Source of the DNA: Mesorhizobium sp. B2-1-1
GTDB lineage: Bacteria; Pseudomonadota; Alphaproteobacteria; Rhizobiales; Rhizobiaceae
NCBI RefSeq assembly: GCF_006442975.2
Contig: NZ_CP083954.1
Location: 4,471,501 to 4,535,500 of the forward strand
DNA: 64,000 bases
Direction of reading: 5' to 3'
Shown: in pieces, positions 1-10,223 of the stretch
Layout: the number at the start of each line of letters is the position of its first letter
Position numbering within the stretch: the stretch's first letter is position 1
Made by a program: the position numbers and the translations under genes
The notes under the pieces: generated by a model
Told to the model about the DNA's origin: nothing
Seen by the model: the letters and a program-made list of their open reading frames with translations, nothing else
Database searches by the model: none

Positions 1-612
1 TCCCTCGACCAGGTAGCGACCGGCAATCACAGGACCAGGCGCGCCTTCGGGCAGGGACACAACAGGCTGCTCGCTGAGATAGAGCCGTTTCCACAAGCCG
101 ATGCCGCGACGGATGTTGAACGGGAAACTCAATGAATTGGCCGGCGCTCGGCCGGCAACCGCCGGCAGCGTCTTCAGGAAGGCATAGAGATCGGCAATGT
201 CGGCGGGCTTCATGCGCGCGTAGGACGTATAGGGAAATGCCGGATAGAAATGCTCGCCCGACGGCGAGACACCCTTCAGCATGGCATTGGCGAGATCCTC
301 GGCCGACCACGCGCCGATGCCGTCCTTCGGGTCTTGCGAAATGTTGGGCGGCACAAACGTGCCAAACGGGGTCTTGAGTTCAAGGCCGCCGACAAGTTCG
401 AGCCGCTCATCGCCTTTCGAACCGGGTTTTGCATGGCAGGAGGTGCAGCCGCCGGCATCAAAAATGCGCTTGCCTCTGGCCGCGTCACCAGGCGCGAGCT
501 TGGCCATAGTTTCCGCGTCGAGCTTCACCGGCGCCGAAAGCGTCCACGCGGCAACCGCGCCGACGCCGCCGAGCACGAGTGCGGCGCCGACAAACTTCCT
601 CAGCCATGCCAT
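1..612 (-). CDS. c-type cytochrome, N-terminal part (runs off the window)
   Basis: Reading leftward from ATG at 612, 204 codons are open to base 1 with no stop, so the C-terminus lies outside. Residues about 7-25 form a membrane anchor or signal segment, followed by a class I haem c motif CTSCH (C56, C59, H60) after a GDAARGKRIF stretch. This layout is typical of membrane-bound diheme electron carriers that serve periplasmic dehydrogenases; a second CxxCH would be expected beyond the edge but cannot be seen. The start lies 9 bases after the stop of the cytochrome c' gene upstream, so the two are very likely co-transcribed. The electron donor is not evident from the window. Confidence 0.85.
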   Translation of the reverse strand, partial: MAWLRKFVGAALVLGGVGAVAAWTLSAPVKLDAETMAKLAPGDAARGKRIFDAGGCTSCHAKPGSKGDERLELVGGLELKTPFGTFVPPNISQDPKDGIGAWSAEDLANAMLKGVSPSGEHFYPAFPYTSYARMKPADIADLYAFLKTLPAVAGRAPANSLSFPFNIRRGIGLWKRLYLSEQPVVSLPEGAPGPVIAGRYLVEG

Positions 613-621
613 GGCCGGCGA

Positions 622-1059
622 TCAGCCTTTCTTGACCCTGTAGCCCTTGTGGCAGGTGCCGCAGTCGGAGCCGATGACGCCGATTTGCGTCTTCAGGGAC
701 TCCACGTCGGCTGGGGCCGCAGCGACCGCGGCCTTGACGTCGGCAAGATACTTGTCTTCCGTCGCCTTGAAGCCGGCCATGTCTTGCCAGATCTTCGGCG
801 CCGCCGTGGTGTCGCCCGTGTCGCTGCCCGCCGGGAACAGGACGTCGGCGTCGAATTTTTCCGCGTTCGCCTGGAGCGCCTGCAGCGCAGTCAGTACGGC
901 GGCGGCATCAAAGGGCTCCTCACCCTTGACCACTTTCGACAGGCCGCCGACGATCTTCCCGCGCTCCTTCATCAGGGCCTGGCGGTCGAGGATCGGGTCG
1001 GCAAAGGCCGCCGAACCGGCGAACGCGAGCATAGAGATGGCGACGACAAGCTTTCTCAT
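622..1059 (-). CDS. cytochrome c' (class II c-type cytochrome)
   Basis: This 145-residue protein has an N-terminal signal peptide (cleavage likely after AFA near residue 20) and a single haem-binding motif CGTCH at residues 133-137, close to the C-terminus. That position is diagnostic of the class II four-helix-bundle cytochrome c' family. The family is periplasmic, often with high-spin haem that binds NO or CO; some members act as electron carriers. Length matches the family (about 125-155). It is followed closely by a membrane-anchored class I cytochrome c, suggesting a two-gene periplasmic redox unit. The physiological role is not determined by sequence. Confidence 0.9.
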   Translation of the reverse strand: MRKLVVAISMLAFAGSAAFADPILDRQALMKERGKIVGGLSKVVKGEEPFDAAAVLTALQALQANAEKFDADVLFPAGSDTGDTTAAPKIWQDMAGFKATEDKYLADVKAAVAAAPADVESLKTQIGVIGSDCGTCHKGYRVKKG

Positions 1060-1180
1060 TCAATTGGCTCCATGATGAAGGCATTTCGGGACAGGACGTT
1101 AACGGACGTGGCGGGAGGAATATTCCCTTCCCCCGACGATTTTGCAGACCTTTGCTGTGGGATCTCGGCACAGAAAAAGA

Positions 1181-1205
1181 AAAGCCCCGGGGGTGCCGGG
1201 GCTTT
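1181..1205 (-). terminator. Rho-independent terminator of the superoxide dismutase gene
   Basis: A perfect 10-bp inverted repeat (aaagccccgg at 1181-1190 and ccggggcttt at 1196-1205) with a 5-nt loop lies just past the sodB stop. On the minus strand it is followed by TCTTTTTCT (complement of 1172-1180), giving a classical GC stem plus U-rich tail. Confidence 0.85.
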
Positions 1206-1216
1206 CTGAATCTCGA

Positions 1217-1819
1217 TCAGGCTTTCGCTTTTTCGTAGAGTTCGAGAACATGATCCCAGTTGATCAGGCTGTCGACGAAGGCCTCGAGATATTTCGGCCG
1301 GGCGTTGCGATAGTCGATGTAATAGGAGTGCTCCCAGACATCGACGCCGAGAATCGGCGCCGCGCCATGGACGAGGGGATTCTCGCCGTTCGGCGTCTTC
1401 GAGATCGCCAGCTTGCCATCCTTGACCGAAACCCAGGCCCAGCCGGAACCGAACTGGGTCGTGCCGGCGGCGATGAAGTCGGCCTTGAATTTGTCGTAGC
1501 CGCCCAGATCGCTGTCGAAAGCCGTCTGCAACGCGCCCGGCAGCTTGTTGCCGCCGCCGCCCTTTTTCATCCACTTCCAGAAATGGATGTGATTGTAGTG
1601 CTGGGCGGCATTGTTGAAGAGGCCGGCATTCTTGCCGAACGACTGCTTGACCACCTCTTCTACCGACAGATCGCCAAGGCCGGCTTCGGCGGCAAGCTTG
1701 TTGCCGTTGTCGACATAGGCCTTGTGGTGCTTGTCGTGGTGATATTCCAGCGTCTCTTTCGACATGTAGGGCTGCAAGGCCTCATAGTCGTAAGGCAGAG
1801 CGGGCAATTCAAAAGCCAT
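1217..1819 (-). CDS. sodB: Fe/Mn superoxide dismutase
   Basis: Converts superoxide to hydrogen peroxide and oxygen in the cytoplasm. The 200-residue length and the sequence are those of the Fe/Mn family: the first metal ligand H27 lies in LEYHHDKHH, the second His in QHYNHIHFW, and the Asp/His pair in DVWEHSYYIDY. No signal peptide is present. A GAGGGAG ribosome-binding site precedes ATG at 1819 and a strong intrinsic terminator follows, so the gene is probably monocistronic. Whether iron or manganese is used cannot be decided here; sodB is used as the usual rhizobial name. Confidence 0.95.
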   Translation of the reverse strand: MAFELPALPYDYEALQPYMSKETLEYHHDKHHKAYVDNGNKLAAEAGLGDLSVEEVVKQSFGKNAGLFNNAAQHYNHIHFWKWMKKGGGGNKLPGALQTAFDSDLGGYDKFKADFIAAGTTQFGSGWAWVSVKDGKLAISKTPNGENPLVHGAAPILGVDVWEHSYYIDYRNARPKYLEAFVDSLINWDHVLELYEKAKA

Positions 1820-1927
1820 GGAAGGTACTCCCTCAAGGAAAATCCGGTGTCGATACCGGACTAAGATAGGTCTGGATTGGGTTCGGACAACTCCGAAAAG
1901 TGAAGCGCCGGGTGCTCTTTCTAAGCG

Positions 1928-1962
1928 GGTTCCGGAGAACTGTCACACAGTTTCCGGAAACC
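1928..1962. repeat. long imperfect hairpin between ilvE-like gene and sodB
   Basis: Two 16-nt arms (1928-1943 and 1947-1962) pair with single-base bulges around a 3-nt loop; the inner core is aactgt-cac-acagtt. It lies downstream of the aminotransferase gene and upstream of sodB on the minus strand. There is no U-tract, so it is more likely an mRNA 3'-end stabiliser or a degenerate intergenic palindrome than a simple terminator. Confidence 0.55.
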
Positions 1963-1992
1963 GGGCGCATTGCGACGAAAAGTCTGGACGGA

Positions 1993-2871
1993 TCAGCCCG
2001 CCGACGTCGAATGCGCCCAATCCCAATAGAGCTCCCGCGCCTTCTTGGCCACCGGCCCGGGCTGCAGGCTGCGGTCCTCGATGCGCGTGATCGGAATGAC
2101 CTTGGAATGGTTGCCGGTCGAAAAAATCTCATCCGCCTCGAGGAATTCACGCACCGACAGCGCCTTTTCGGTGGTCTTGAACCCGTACTCGCCAAGCAAC
2201 GTCATCGTGCGCGAGCGGGTGATGCCGGACAGGAAGGTGCCGTTCGGCGCCGGCGTCAGGACGTGGCCGTCCTTGACCAGGAAGATGTTCGAGGTTCCGG
2301 TCTCGGCGACGTTGCCCAGCATGTCGAGCACCAGGGCGTTGTCGAAGCCGCGCATCTTGGCTTCGAGGATGGCACGGCCATTGTTGGGATAGAGGCAGCC
2401 GGCCTTGGCGTTGGTCGGCATGGTTTCGATAGTCGGGCGCCGGAACGGCGAAACCGTCACGGAAAAGCCGGTCGGCGAGATCATCGGCGATTCGTAGAGG
2501 CACAGGCAGAAACGGGTCGAGGCGGGATCGGCCGGCACGCCCATATAGCCGCCGTGCTCGGCCCAATACATCGGCCTGATATAGACAGCCGTCTTGCCAT
2601 CGAATTTCTTCAATCCGTCCCAGGTCAGTCCGACGATCTTCTCGGCCGTCATCGAAGGCTTGAGACCGAGCGCGATCGCCGAGGCATTCACGCGCGCGGC
2701 ATGAAGGTCAAGATCGGGAGCGACACCCTCGAACCAGCGGGCGCCGTCGAACACGCTGGTGCCGAGCCACATTGCGTGGCTGCGCGGGCCCAAAACGGCG
2801 ACATTGCCCTCGTACCAGTCGCCGTCGACGAAAGTCCATGTCGCGGAAAGTGCGGCAGCCGCCAGTGTCAT
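1993..2871 (-). CDS. ilvE: branched-chain amino acid aminotransferase (class IV PLP enzyme)
   Basis: A fold-type IV PLP aminotransferase of 292 residues. The PLP lysine is probably K156 in PTNAKAGCLYPNN, followed by the AETGTSNIFLV segment and the FLSGITRSR phosphate-binding loop typical of BCAT proteins. The expected reaction is reversible transamination of leucine, isoleucine and valine with 2-oxoglutarate. Rhizobiales carry several IlvE paralogues and class IV also includes D-amino acid aminotransferases and aminodeoxychorismate lyases, so substrate is inferred. It is divergent from the HAD dehalogenase gene, with promoters expected in 2872-3025. Confidence 0.8.
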   Translation of the reverse strand: MTLAAAALSATWTFVDGDWYEGNVAVLGPRSHAMWLGTSVFDGARWFEGVAPDLDLHAARVNASAIALGLKPSMTAEKIVGLTWDGLKKFDGKTAVYIRPMYWAEHGGYMGVPADPASTRFCLCLYESPMISPTGFSVTVSPFRRPTIETMPTNAKAGCLYPNNGRAILEAKMRGFDNALVLDMLGNVAETGTSNIFLVKDGHVLTPAPNGTFLSGITRSRTMTLLGEYGFKTTEKALSVREFLEADEIFSTGNHSKVIPITRIEDRSLQPGPVAKKARELYWDWAHSTSAG

Positions 2872-3025
2872 TGCTTTGTCCCGTTCCGATCAATCTCGTG
2901 TTGCAGCATTGGATGACGCTTTGGCCGGCGTCGTCAACCAGCATCGGGGAGTTTTGTTGAGGCCACAGACGGCGCGCTGCAATCAAGACTTGCACCTTGC
3001 CCCGCCTCGCCTCAAAACTGTTGCC

Positions 3026-3688
3026 ATGCAATACGCCGCTTATGTTTTCGACGCCTACGGCACACTGTTCGATGTTCATGCCGCCGTGCGCCGCCACGCC
3101 GACGCCATCGGACCGGACGGCCAGTTGCTGTCCGAGATCTGGCGCGCCAAGCAACTCGAATATTCCTGGGTGCGTACGTTGATGGGCGCCTATGCCGATT
3201 TTTGGCAACTCACCGAGCAGGCACTTGATTTCGCGTTGCACAAGGTGCCCTCTGCCGATCCCGGCCTCAAGGCGGCATTGCTGGATGCCTATTGGCGGCT
3301 GGACTGCTATGCGGAAGTGCCCGCCGTGCTGAAGGCGCTGAAGGCGTCCGGCGCCAAGCTGGCAATCCTGTCCAACGGTTCACCGGAAATGCTGGAGGCA
3401 GCCGTTAAATCCGCGGCGCTCGATCAGGTGCTGGACGATATCTATTCCGTCGATGCGGTACGGCGCTTCAAGACCGATCCGTCGGTCTACGACATGGTCA
3501 CGACAGGCTGGCGCCTCTATCCGGGTGCGGTCTCCTTCCAGTCGTCCAACCGCTGGGACATTGCCGGCGCGACCAAGTTCGGCTTCCGCACCGTGTGGAT
3601 CAACCGCTCCAACCAGCCGGAGGAGTATCGGGATTTTCCACCGGCCCTGATCCTGCCGTCGCTCGATGCCCTTGTCACAGGTGGCTAA
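3026..3688 (+). CDS. HAD-family type II haloacid dehalogenase
   Basis: The 220-residue protein starts at ATG 3026 (MQYAAYVFD); the open frame extends further upstream, but that part has no family similarity and overlaps the divergent promoter region. Motif I is FDAYGTLFD with nucleophile D9, motif II is LSNGSPEM, motif III includes K in RFKTDPSVYD, and SSNRWDIAGA matches the conserved SSNxWD segment of L-2-haloacid dehalogenases. The family hydrolyses L-2-haloalkanoic acids to D-2-hydroxyacids through an aspartyl ester. The natural substrate in soil bacteria is often unknown. It appears monocistronic, with a hairpin downstream. Confidence 0.88.
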   Translation: MQYAAYVFDAYGTLFDVHAAVRRHADAIGPDGQLLSEIWRAKQLEYSWVRTLMGAYADFWQLTEQALDFALHKVPSADPGLKAALLDAYWRLDCYAEVPAVLKALKASGAKLAILSNGSPEMLEAAVKSAALDQVLDDIYSVDAVRRFKTDPSVYDMVTTGWRLYPGAVSFQSSNRWDIAGATKFGFRTVWINRSNQPEEYRDFPPALILPSLDALVTGG

Positions 3689-3723
3689 CGCATGCGGCCC
3701 AAAAGTAATCCTGGTTTTCGCTC

Positions 3724-3760
3724 CTGTGACCGTAGCGCCACAGTGGCGACGCGGTCACAG
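3724..3760 (+). terminator. nested hairpin, probable terminator of the dehalogenase gene
   Basis: Outer arms ctgtgaccg (3724-3732) and cggtcacag (3752-3760) enclose a second palindrome, cgccac-a-gtggcg (3736-3748). A moderately T-rich stretch (cctttgtttgt) follows about 5 nt downstream. It lies 35 bp past the dehalogenase stop. It could equally be a structured intergenic palindrome. Confidence 0.5.
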
Positions 3761-3890
3761 CTTCGCCTTTGTTTGTCCACCTTGAGGCCAGATTCGGAAC
3801 CGCCTATCGCGCCCAAGTGTTGATCAGGCACCCTCGCAACGGTCGGCATATTCATGCTTTGTTGCGATTTCAGACTTAAAGAAGGCAACC

Positions 3891-4715
3891 ATGTTCCCAG
3901 CCGAAATCGAATCCTATCGCCTGAGCCGTCGCGGCTTTCTCAATGCCGCAGCCCTGGGCGCCGCCTCGATCGCGGTTTCCGCATGCGCCACCACCGGGTC
4001 CGGGCCAGTCGAGCCACCGCCACCGGCCTATGTCGAGCCGCCGCTCGCCGACTACGTGACGATGTACGCCGCCGTCAGCGATGGCGGTTTCGAAGTGCCG
4101 GCCATTCCCGTCGACAGGATCGATCCGCAATTCCTGCGCCAGATCGTGCCCGACCCGACCGGCCAGAAGCCGGGAACCATCGTCGTCGATACGACCGGCC
4201 ACTTCCTCTATCTGGTTCGTCCGGGCGGCCAGGCGATCCGCTACGGCGTCGGCCTCGGCCGCGCCGGCTTCGAATGGTCGGGCGATGCCGTCGTCCAGTG
4301 GAAACAGAAGTGGCCGAAATGGACGCCGCCGGACGAGATGATCGCCCGGCAGCCGGAACTGAGGCAATACAGCGCTGACAATGGCGGTATGCCGGGCGGG
4401 CTGAAAAACCCGCTCGGTGCACGTGCGCTCTATCTCTTCCAGGGCAACGTCGACACGCTCTACCGGCTGCACGGCTCGCCGGAATGGCGTTCGATCGGCA
4501 AGTCGGTGTCGTCGGGCTGCGTGCGCCTGATGAACCAGGACATTATAGACCTATATGATCGCGTGCCTTCGAAGACCCCGGTCATCGTGACCAGCGACGC
4601 CAGCCAGCCCATGGTGGCGACCGCGAATCACAAAGCCATCCCGATCGATGCCGGCGTGCCGGACGGATCGGTGCTGCTTGGCCCGGTGAAAGCGGTGAGC
4701 GACGCGATTTTCTGA
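3891..4715 (+). CDS. L,D-transpeptidase, Tat-type lipoprotein
   Basis: A 274-residue YkuD-family L,D-transpeptidase. The N-terminus carries a twin-arginine-like motif (LSRRGFL, R13-R14), a hydrophobic stretch and a lipobox VSAC with lipidated C32, followed by a Pro-rich linker; it should be exported and membrane-anchored in the periplasm. The catalytic module spans about residues 90-225, with the signature H194-G and SSGCVR carrying nucleophile C210. Such enzymes make 3-3 peptidoglycan cross-links or attach proteins to peptidoglycan, important in polar-growing Rhizobiales. It stands alone between the dehalogenase and a convergent ATPase gene. Confidence 0.9.
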   Translation: MFPAEIESYRLSRRGFLNAAALGAASIAVSACATTGSGPVEPPPPAYVEPPLADYVTMYAAVSDGGFEVPAIPVDRIDPQFLRQIVPDPTGQKPGTIVVDTTGHFLYLVRPGGQAIRYGVGLGRAGFEWSGDAVVQWKQKWPKWTPPDEMIARQPELRQYSADNGGMPGGLKNPLGARALYLFQGNVDTLYRLHGSPEWRSIGKSVSSGCVRLMNQDIIDLYDRVPSKTPVIVTSDASQPMVATANHKAIPIDAGVPDGSVLLGPVKAVSDAIF

Positions 4716-4800
4716 TGGGAGCGAGGGTGAATGCGGCGACTCGCCGCCTTCACCTCCACATCAGCCTATCCCTGCATGGCCGTTGCGCGATCGCGCTTCC

Positions 4801-6339
4801 CTATCTGCCCCTCGACAGACTCCCGAGTATCCCGCGCACGATGGCGCGGCCGACCGACGAGCCGACAGAGCGCACCACCGACTTGATCGCGGCTTCCGCC
4901 ACCGTCTGGCGGTTGGACGAGCGCGGTTGAGGCGGGCGTCTGCCGCCGGGTTGCGGCGGCGGAGCATCATTGCCGAAGCCCGGAATGGTCCAGCGTGAAC
5001 GGCCGGCGTCGGCCTGCTGTGCCTCGGCATCCGCCGCGTCCTTGGCCTTTTTCTGCAGCATCTCGAAAGCCGATTCGCGATCGACACCCTCATCGTACTG
5101 ACCGATCACCGGGCTTTCCTGGATCAGCTTCCGCCGCTCGGCTGGGGTTATGGGCCCAAGTCGTGACGATGGCGGACGGATCAGCGTGCGCTGGACCATG
5201 GACGGGATGCCCTTGGCTTCCAGCACTGAAACCAGCGCTTCGCCGGTGCCCAGTTGCGTGATCACGGTCGCGCAATCGAAATCCGGATTTGGCCGGAACG
5301 TCTCGGCCGCGGTCCTTACCGCCTGCTGCTCGCGCGGCGTGTAGGCGCGCAACGCATGCTGGACCCGGTTGCCGAGCTGGGCCAGAACCTTCTCAGGAAT
5401 ATCCAGAGGGTTCTGCGTGACGAAATAGACGCCGACGCCCTTCGAGCGGATCAGACGCACCACCTGCTCGACGCGGTCGATCAGCACCTTCGGCGCGTCG
5501 TCGAAAAGCAGATGTGCCTCGTCGAAGAAGAAGACCAGCTTCGGCTTGTCGGGATCGCCCACTTCGGGCAGCTCCTCGAACAGTTCCGACATCAGCCAAA
5601 GCAGGAACGTCGCGTAGAGTCGCGGATTCATCATCAGCTTGTCGGCGGCCAGCACGCTGATGGCGCCGCGGCCGTCGCGGGTGGTGCGCATGATGTCGGC
5701 GATGCGCAATGCCGGCTCGCCGAAGAAATTCGCCGCCCCCTGCTGTTCCAGCACCAGCAGCGTGCGCTGGATGGCGCCGACCGAGGGTTTCGTCACATTG
5801 CCGTAGCGGGCGCTGATCTCTTCGGCGCGCCCGGCGATATTGGCGAGCAGCGCCTGCAGGTCCTTGAGGTCGAGCAGCAGCAGGCCTTCCTCATCGGCGA
5901 TGCGGAAGGCGATGTTCATGATGCCTTCCTGGGCTTCGGACAAATTCATCAACCGCGACAAGAGCAGCGGGCCCATCTCGGAGATGGTGGCGCGGATGGG
6001 GTGGCCCTGTTCGCCGAACAGATCCCAGAAGATGACGGGGAATTCCTGGAAGTCATAGGGGTCGAGCTTGACCTGCTCGGCGCGCTTGACCAGGAAATCC
6101 TGCGCCGTGCCGATCATGGCGATACCGGAGAGATCGCCCTTGATGTCGGCGCAGAACACCGGCACGCCGGCATTGGAGAATCCCTCGGCCAATATTTGCA
6201 AGGTGACCGTCTTGCCGGTGCCGGTGGCACCGGTCACCAAGCCGTGACGGTTGCCATATTGCAAAAGCAGGTTTTCGGGACGCTGATAGCTGTCGTCGGG
6301 CTTGCGGCTGGCGCCGATGAAAATGGTGTCGTCAGCCAT
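4801..6339 (-). CDS. HerA-like ATPase (DUF853 family)
   Basis: A 512-residue protein starting at ATG 6339 (MADDTIFIG); upstream in-frame codons look non-coding. It has Walker A GATGTGKT at residues 37-44, Walker B near [12 protein letters not shown], and the extended DUF853 core related to HerA/FtsK DNA-pumping ATPases. The C-terminal ~90 residues are Pro/Arg/Gln-rich and end in a basic Gly-rich tail, possibly a nucleic-acid or membrane contact. Biological function of DUF853 proteins is poorly known. No NurA-like nuclease is adjacent, so it is not part of a recognisable HerA-NurA repair or defence pair. It is divergent from the mutase operon. Confidence 0.85.
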   Translation of the reverse strand: MADDTIFIGASRKPDDSYQRPENLLLQYGNRHGLVTGATGTGKTVTLQILAEGFSNAGVPVFCADIKGDLSGIAMIGTAQDFLVKRAEQVKLDPYDFQEFPVIFWDLFGEQGHPIRATISEMGPLLLSRLMNLSEAQEGIMNIAFRIADEEGLLLLDLKDLQALLANIAGRAEEISARYGNVTKPSVGAIQRTLLVLEQQGAANFFGEPALRIADIMRTTRDGRGAISVLAADKLMMNPRLYATFLLWLMSELFEELPEVGDPDKPKLVFFFDEAHLLFDDAPKVLIDRVEQVVRLIRSKGVGVYFVTQNPLDIPEKVLAQLGNRVQHALRAYTPREQQAVRTAAETFRPNPDFDCATVITQLGTGEALVSVLEAKGIPSMVQRTLIRPPSSRLGPITPAERRKLIQESPVIGQYDEGVDRESAFEMLQKKAKDAADAEAQQADAGRSRWTIPGFGNDAPPPQPGGRRPPQPRSSNRQTVAEAAIKSVVRSVGSSVGRAIVRGILGSLSRGR

Positions 6340-6621
6340 GTGTCCGGTCTCCGCAACTGCTGTGTATAAAACCAGCCCTTCGCCCGAAGGTATAGTGGGG
6401 GCCTTGCACAGCGACAATGGCGATCGGCGAAAATGGCCTTTTTTGGAGCTTGCGGATTTTGCCCATGTTTGGCAATCGTTCATGCTTCGTGCTCGAAGGC
6501 TGGTGTACGCTCGAGGGATCGAATTCGAGTCTTGGAAGCGCATTGCATTGCGGTATCGCACCGGGACCCGTAGACTGAAGTGCTCCAGGCTGATGCGGCC
6601 GCATAGTGACGAGGACAGTGG

Positions 6622-8064
6622 ATGAGCGCCGGAGCCTTGACCAGGGATAACGAAGTTCCGAATGCCGACCGGCAGCGATGGCTGGCCCTGGCTGAAAAGG
6701 CGCTCGCCGGCGCATCTTTCGAGGAAAAACTGATCTCGCACACCGATGACGGCATCCGCGTGGAACCGCTTTATGAGCGCGCGGCGGCGGCCGAGCCGAT
6801 CGTGCGCGCCAACCCCGGATCGCCGTGGATCGTCAGCCAGCGCATCGACGATCCCGACATTGGTCGCGCCAAAGCCCAGGCGCTGGAGGACGTCGCGCAG
6901 GGCGCGACGGGATTGTCGCTCGTCTTCGAAGGTGCCCCGAACGCCTTCGGCTACGGCCTGCCGAGAACGGCGCAGGCGCTGGAGACGGTTCTGGACGGCA
7001 TCCCGTTAAACCGCATCCAGATCCGGATCGACGCCCACCCATGGAGCCGCCCCATGGCCGACTGGCTGGTGGCGTTCCTTGGCAAGCGCCGCTCCGATCC
7101 GGCAAAGCTCAACCTCTCCTTCGGCATCGATCCGGCGGCGATCCTGGCCGGAACCGGCCGGTTGCGCATGTCGATCGAGGCGCTGCAGGAATCCATGCCG
7201 CAATCGCTGGCACATTTCTTTTCAATGGGCGTGCCCGGCGTGCTGCTCGAGGCGGATGGGCGGGTGTTCCACAATGCCGGCGCCACGGAGGCGCAGGAGC
7301 TTGGCATCATGCTCGCTTCGGCCGTCTCCTATCTCAGGATGTTCGAGAAAGCGCGGCAACCGCTCGTCTACGCAGCGCCCCATATCGGGTTTGCGCTGAG
7401 CGCCGACCAGGATCAGTTCCTGTCGATGGCCAAGGTCAGGGCCTTGCGCAGGCTGTGGGCTCGCGTCCAAGAAGCCTGCTCGATCCCGACTTCGACGGCC
7501 AATATTCACGCCGAGACGTCGTTTCGGATGATGACGGCATTGGACCCGGAGACCAACATCCTGCGCACGACGATCGCCTGCTTCGCCGCGGCGGCGGGCG
7601 GAGCCGATTCGATCGCTATCCTGCCGCACACCGTCGCGCATGGCCTGCCGGCGCCTTTCGCACGCCGCGTGGCCCGTAACGCGCAGTTGATCATGGGCAA
7701 TGAAAGCCACATCGATCAGGTCGCCGATCCCGCCTGCGGCTCCGGTGGCGTCGAAGCGCTCACCGCTGGCCTCTGCGAAGCGGCCTGGTCCGAGTTGCAG
7801 GCGATCGAGGCCGAGGGCGGCGTGCTGTCCAGCCTTCAGGACGGACGCATACAGGAACGTGTTCGCACCGCCGCCGCCCAGCGTGCTGCCGCCTTCCGAT
7901 CCCGCGAGCGCGCCATCGTCGGCGCCACGCTCTATCCGCAGAAAACCGAGCGCGCGGTCGAGACGCTGGCCGCGGAGCGGCGATCTGCCTTCACGGAAGG
8001 CATCGTCATGTGCGAGCCGCTGTTTCCGGTCCGCATCGATCAAGCGATCGGAGCCGCTTCTTGA
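6622..8064 (+). CDS. mutA: methylmalonyl-CoA mutase small subunit
   Basis: A 480-residue member of the mutase superfamily, made of the TIM-barrel substrate-binding part only. The cobalamin-binding domain with DxHxxG is absent, as expected for the catalytically silent small subunit of heterodimeric mutases; the protein is shorter than the roughly 620-640-residue small subunits of actinobacteria. The conserved [20 protein letters not shown] and [13 protein letters not shown] segments support assignment. It is co-transcribed with the large subunit, whose start overlaps its stop, giving a stoichiometric pair. Together they isomerise (R)-methylmalonyl-CoA to succinyl-CoA in propionate, odd-chain fatty acid and Val/Ile degradation. 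Confidence 0.9.
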   Translation: MSAGALTRDNEVPNADRQRWLALAEKALAGASFEEKLISHTDDGIRVEPLYERAAAAEPIVRANPGSPWIVSQRIDDPDIGRAKAQALEDVAQGATGLSLVFEGAPNAFGYGLPRTAQALETVLDGIPLNRIQIRIDAHPWSRPMADWLVAFLGKRRSDPAKLNLSFGIDPAAILAGTGRLRMSIEALQESMPQSLAHFFSMGVPGVLLEADGRVFHNAGATEAQELGIMLASAVSYLRMFEKARQPLVYAAPHIGFALSADQDQFLSMAKVRALRRLWARVQEACSIPTSTANIHAETSFRMMTALDPETNILRTTIACFAAAAGGADSIAILPHTVAHGLPAPFARRVARNAQLIMGNESHIDQVADPACGSGGVEALTAGLCEAAWSELQAIEAEGGVLSSLQDGRIQERVRTAAAQRAAAFRSRERAIVGATLYPQKTERAVETLAAERRSAFTEGIVMCEPLFPVRIDQAIGAAS

Positions 8065-10181
8065 TTCCGGATTTCAGCCAGGTCGGCTGGGCGCCGCCTC
8101 GGCGGGCGCCGGTCGAGATCAAGGGCCAGCGGATGACGCCGGAAGGCCTTGCCGTCAAACATCTGTACAATCAGGGCGATCTCAAGGGGCTGCCGCATCT
8201 CGACACCTATCCGGGCATGCCGCCCTTCGTGCGCGGACCCTATCCGACCATGTATGTCCAGCAGCCGTGGACGATCCGGCAATATGCCGGTTTCTCGACG
8301 GCGGAAGAGTCAAACGCCTTCTACAGGCGCAATCTTGCCGCCGGCCAGAAAGGTCTGTCGGTCGCCTTCGATCTCGCCACGCACCGCGGCTATGACAGCG
8401 ATCATCCGCGGGTGGCCGGCGATGTCGGAATGGCGGGCGTGGCCATCGATTCCATCCTCGACATGCGCCAGCTCTTCGACGGCATTCCGCTCGGCGAGAT
8501 GACGGTGTCGATGACCATGAACGGCGCGGTGCTGCCGATCATGGCGCTCTACATCGTGGCGGCCGAGGAACAAGGGGTTGCGCAGAAGGATCTCGCAGGG
8601 ACCATTCAGAACGACATTCTGAAGGAGTTCATGGTCCGCAACACCTATATCTATCCGCCGAAGCCCTCGATGCGGATCGTGTCGGACATCTTCTCCTACA
8701 CATCCAGGCACATGCCGAAATTCAACTCGATCTCGATCTCCGGCTACCATATGCAGGAGGCCGGCGCGACGGCGGACCTGGAGCTCGCCTATACGATTGC
8801 CGACGGAATCGAATATGCCCGCGCCGGCGTCGCGGCCGGGCTCGACATCGACCGCTTCGCCCCGCGCCTGTCCTTCTTCTGGGCTGTTGGCATGAACTTT
8901 TTCATGGAAGTCGCCAAGCTCAGGGCGGCGCGGCTGCTGTGGTCAAGCCTGATGATGAAGAATTTTTCGCCGAAGGACGAGCGTTCGCTGTCCTTGCGCA
9001 CCCACTGCCAGACTTCTGGCTGGTCGCTGACGGCGCAGGATCCCTACAACAACATCATCCGCACGATGATCGAGGCGATGGCCGCCACACAGGGCCATAC
9101 ACAATCGCTGCACACCAATTCCTTCGACGAGGCCATGGCGCTGCCGACGGATCATTCGGCCCGTATCGCCCGCAACACGCAGCTGATCCTGCAAAAGGAA
9201 TCCGGCACCACGCGCATCATCGATCCGTGGGGCGGTTCGGCTTATCTCGAGAGGCTGACGCATGATCTGGCAGCGCGTGCGCTTGCCCATATCGAGGAGG
9301 TCGAGGCGCTCGGCGGCATGGCCGCGGCCACCGAGAAGGGCATTCCCAAGCTGCGCATCGAAGAGGCGGCCGCCCGCACCCAGGCGCGCATCGATTCAGG
9401 CGAGCAGGTGCTGGTCGGCGTCAACGCGCACCGGCCCGGTGCGGATATCGAAGTCGACGTCTTGAAGATCGACAATGCCGAGGTAAGAGCCCGGCAGCTA
9501 TCGAAGCTGCAGCGGCTGAAGGGCACGCGCGACGTCGCGGTGCTCGAGAATGCGCTCGCAGCGCTCTCCCGCGCGGCCGAGAGCGGCGAGAACCTGCTCG
9601 AATTCGCCATCCACGCCGCGCGCGCCAATGCGACGGTCGGGGAGATTTCGCTGGCGCTGGAAAAGGTCTTTGGCCGCCACATCGCGTCGGTGCAGACGAT
9701 TTCCGGCGTCTACCGCCAGGCGCTCGGCGACAATCCGGCCGTCGACCGGCTGCAGGAGAAGATCGGCGCGTTCGAAAAGAAGACCGGCGGCAAGCCGCGC
9801 ATCCTGGTCGCCAAAATGGGACAGGACGGACATGACCGCGGCCAGAAGGTGATCGCCACAGCCTTTGCCGACCTCGGCTTCGACGTCACCGTCGGCGCCA
9901 TGTTCCAGACGCCGGAGGAGATCGCGAAGCTCGCCCACGAGCAGGATGTGCACATTGTCGGCGCGTCGTCGCTGGCGGCGGGACATCTGACGCTGATCCC
10001 GGAACTCAGGGATGCGCTGAAGAGGCTCGGCCACAGCGACATGCTGATCGTTGCCGGCGGCGTGATCCCTCCGCAGGACTATGATGCCGTGCTGCAAGCG
10101 GGTGCGGCGGAAATCTTCCCGCCCGGTACCGTGATCCCGCAAGCAGCGGAGCGGCTGATCGACCGGCTGCTGGCGTCCTGA
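8061..10181 (+). CDS. mutB: methylmalonyl-CoA mutase large (catalytic) subunit
   Basis: The catalytic subunit. The N-terminal TIM barrel begins with the [20 protein letters not shown] region that binds CoA, then [15 protein letters not shown]; the C-terminal ~130 residues are the B12-binding domain with DGHDRG, whose His ligates cobalt. I prefer TTG at 8061: it overlaps the mutA stop (TTGA) and has GGAG at 8050-8053, 7 nt upstream, giving 706 residues. GTG at 8010 is an in-frame alternative adding 17 residues. It acts in the cytoplasm with adenosylcobalamin. No cobalamin riboswitch was seen upstream of the operon. Confidence 0.93.
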   Translation: MIPDFSQVGWAPPRRAPVEIKGQRMTPEGLAVKHLYNQGDLKGLPHLDTYPGMPPFVRGPYPTMYVQQPWTIRQYAGFSTAEESNAFYRRNLAAGQKGLSVAFDLATHRGYDSDHPRVAGDVGMAGVAIDSILDMRQLFDGIPLGEMTVSMTMNGAVLPIMALYIVAAEEQGVAQKDLAGTIQNDILKEFMVRNTYIYPPKPSMRIVSDIFSYTSRHMPKFNSISISGYHMQEAGATADLELAYTIADGIEYARAGVAAGLDIDRFAPRLSFFWAVGMNFFMEVAKLRAARLLWSSLMMKNFSPKDERSLSLRTHCQTSGWSLTAQDPYNNIIRTMIEAMAATQGHTQSLHTNSFDEAMALPTDHSARIARNTQLILQKESGTTRIIDPWGGSAYLERLTHDLAARALAHIEEVEALGGMAAATEKGIPKLRIEEAAARTQARIDSGEQVLVGVNAHRPGADIEVDVLKIDNAEVRARQLSKLQRLKGTRDVAVLENALAALSRAAESGENLLEFAIHAARANATVGEISLALEKVFGRHIASVQTISGVYRQALGDNPAVDRLQEKIGAFEKKTGGKPRILVAKMGQDGHDRGQKVIATAFADLGFDVTVGAMFQTPEEIAKLAHEQDVHIVGASSLAAGHLTLIPELRDALKRLGHSDMLIVAGGVIPPQDYDAVLQAGAAEIFPPGTVIPQAAERLIDRLLAS

Positions 10182-10223
10182 GTTATCGGCAACGAGTGTG
10201 TCCGGGCCTTCCTCCCATTCGTA

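Noticed and set aside
250..1209. Long plus-strand frame opposite the cytochrome genes
   Set aside because: Arg/Gly/His-rich shadow of the minus-strand cytochrome genes, a common artefact in GC-rich DNA.
6340..6621. Possible cobalamin riboswitch upstream of the B12-dependent mutase genes
   Set aside because: No recognisable B12-box or associated stem set in this 282-bp gap; it looks like an ordinary divergent promoter region.
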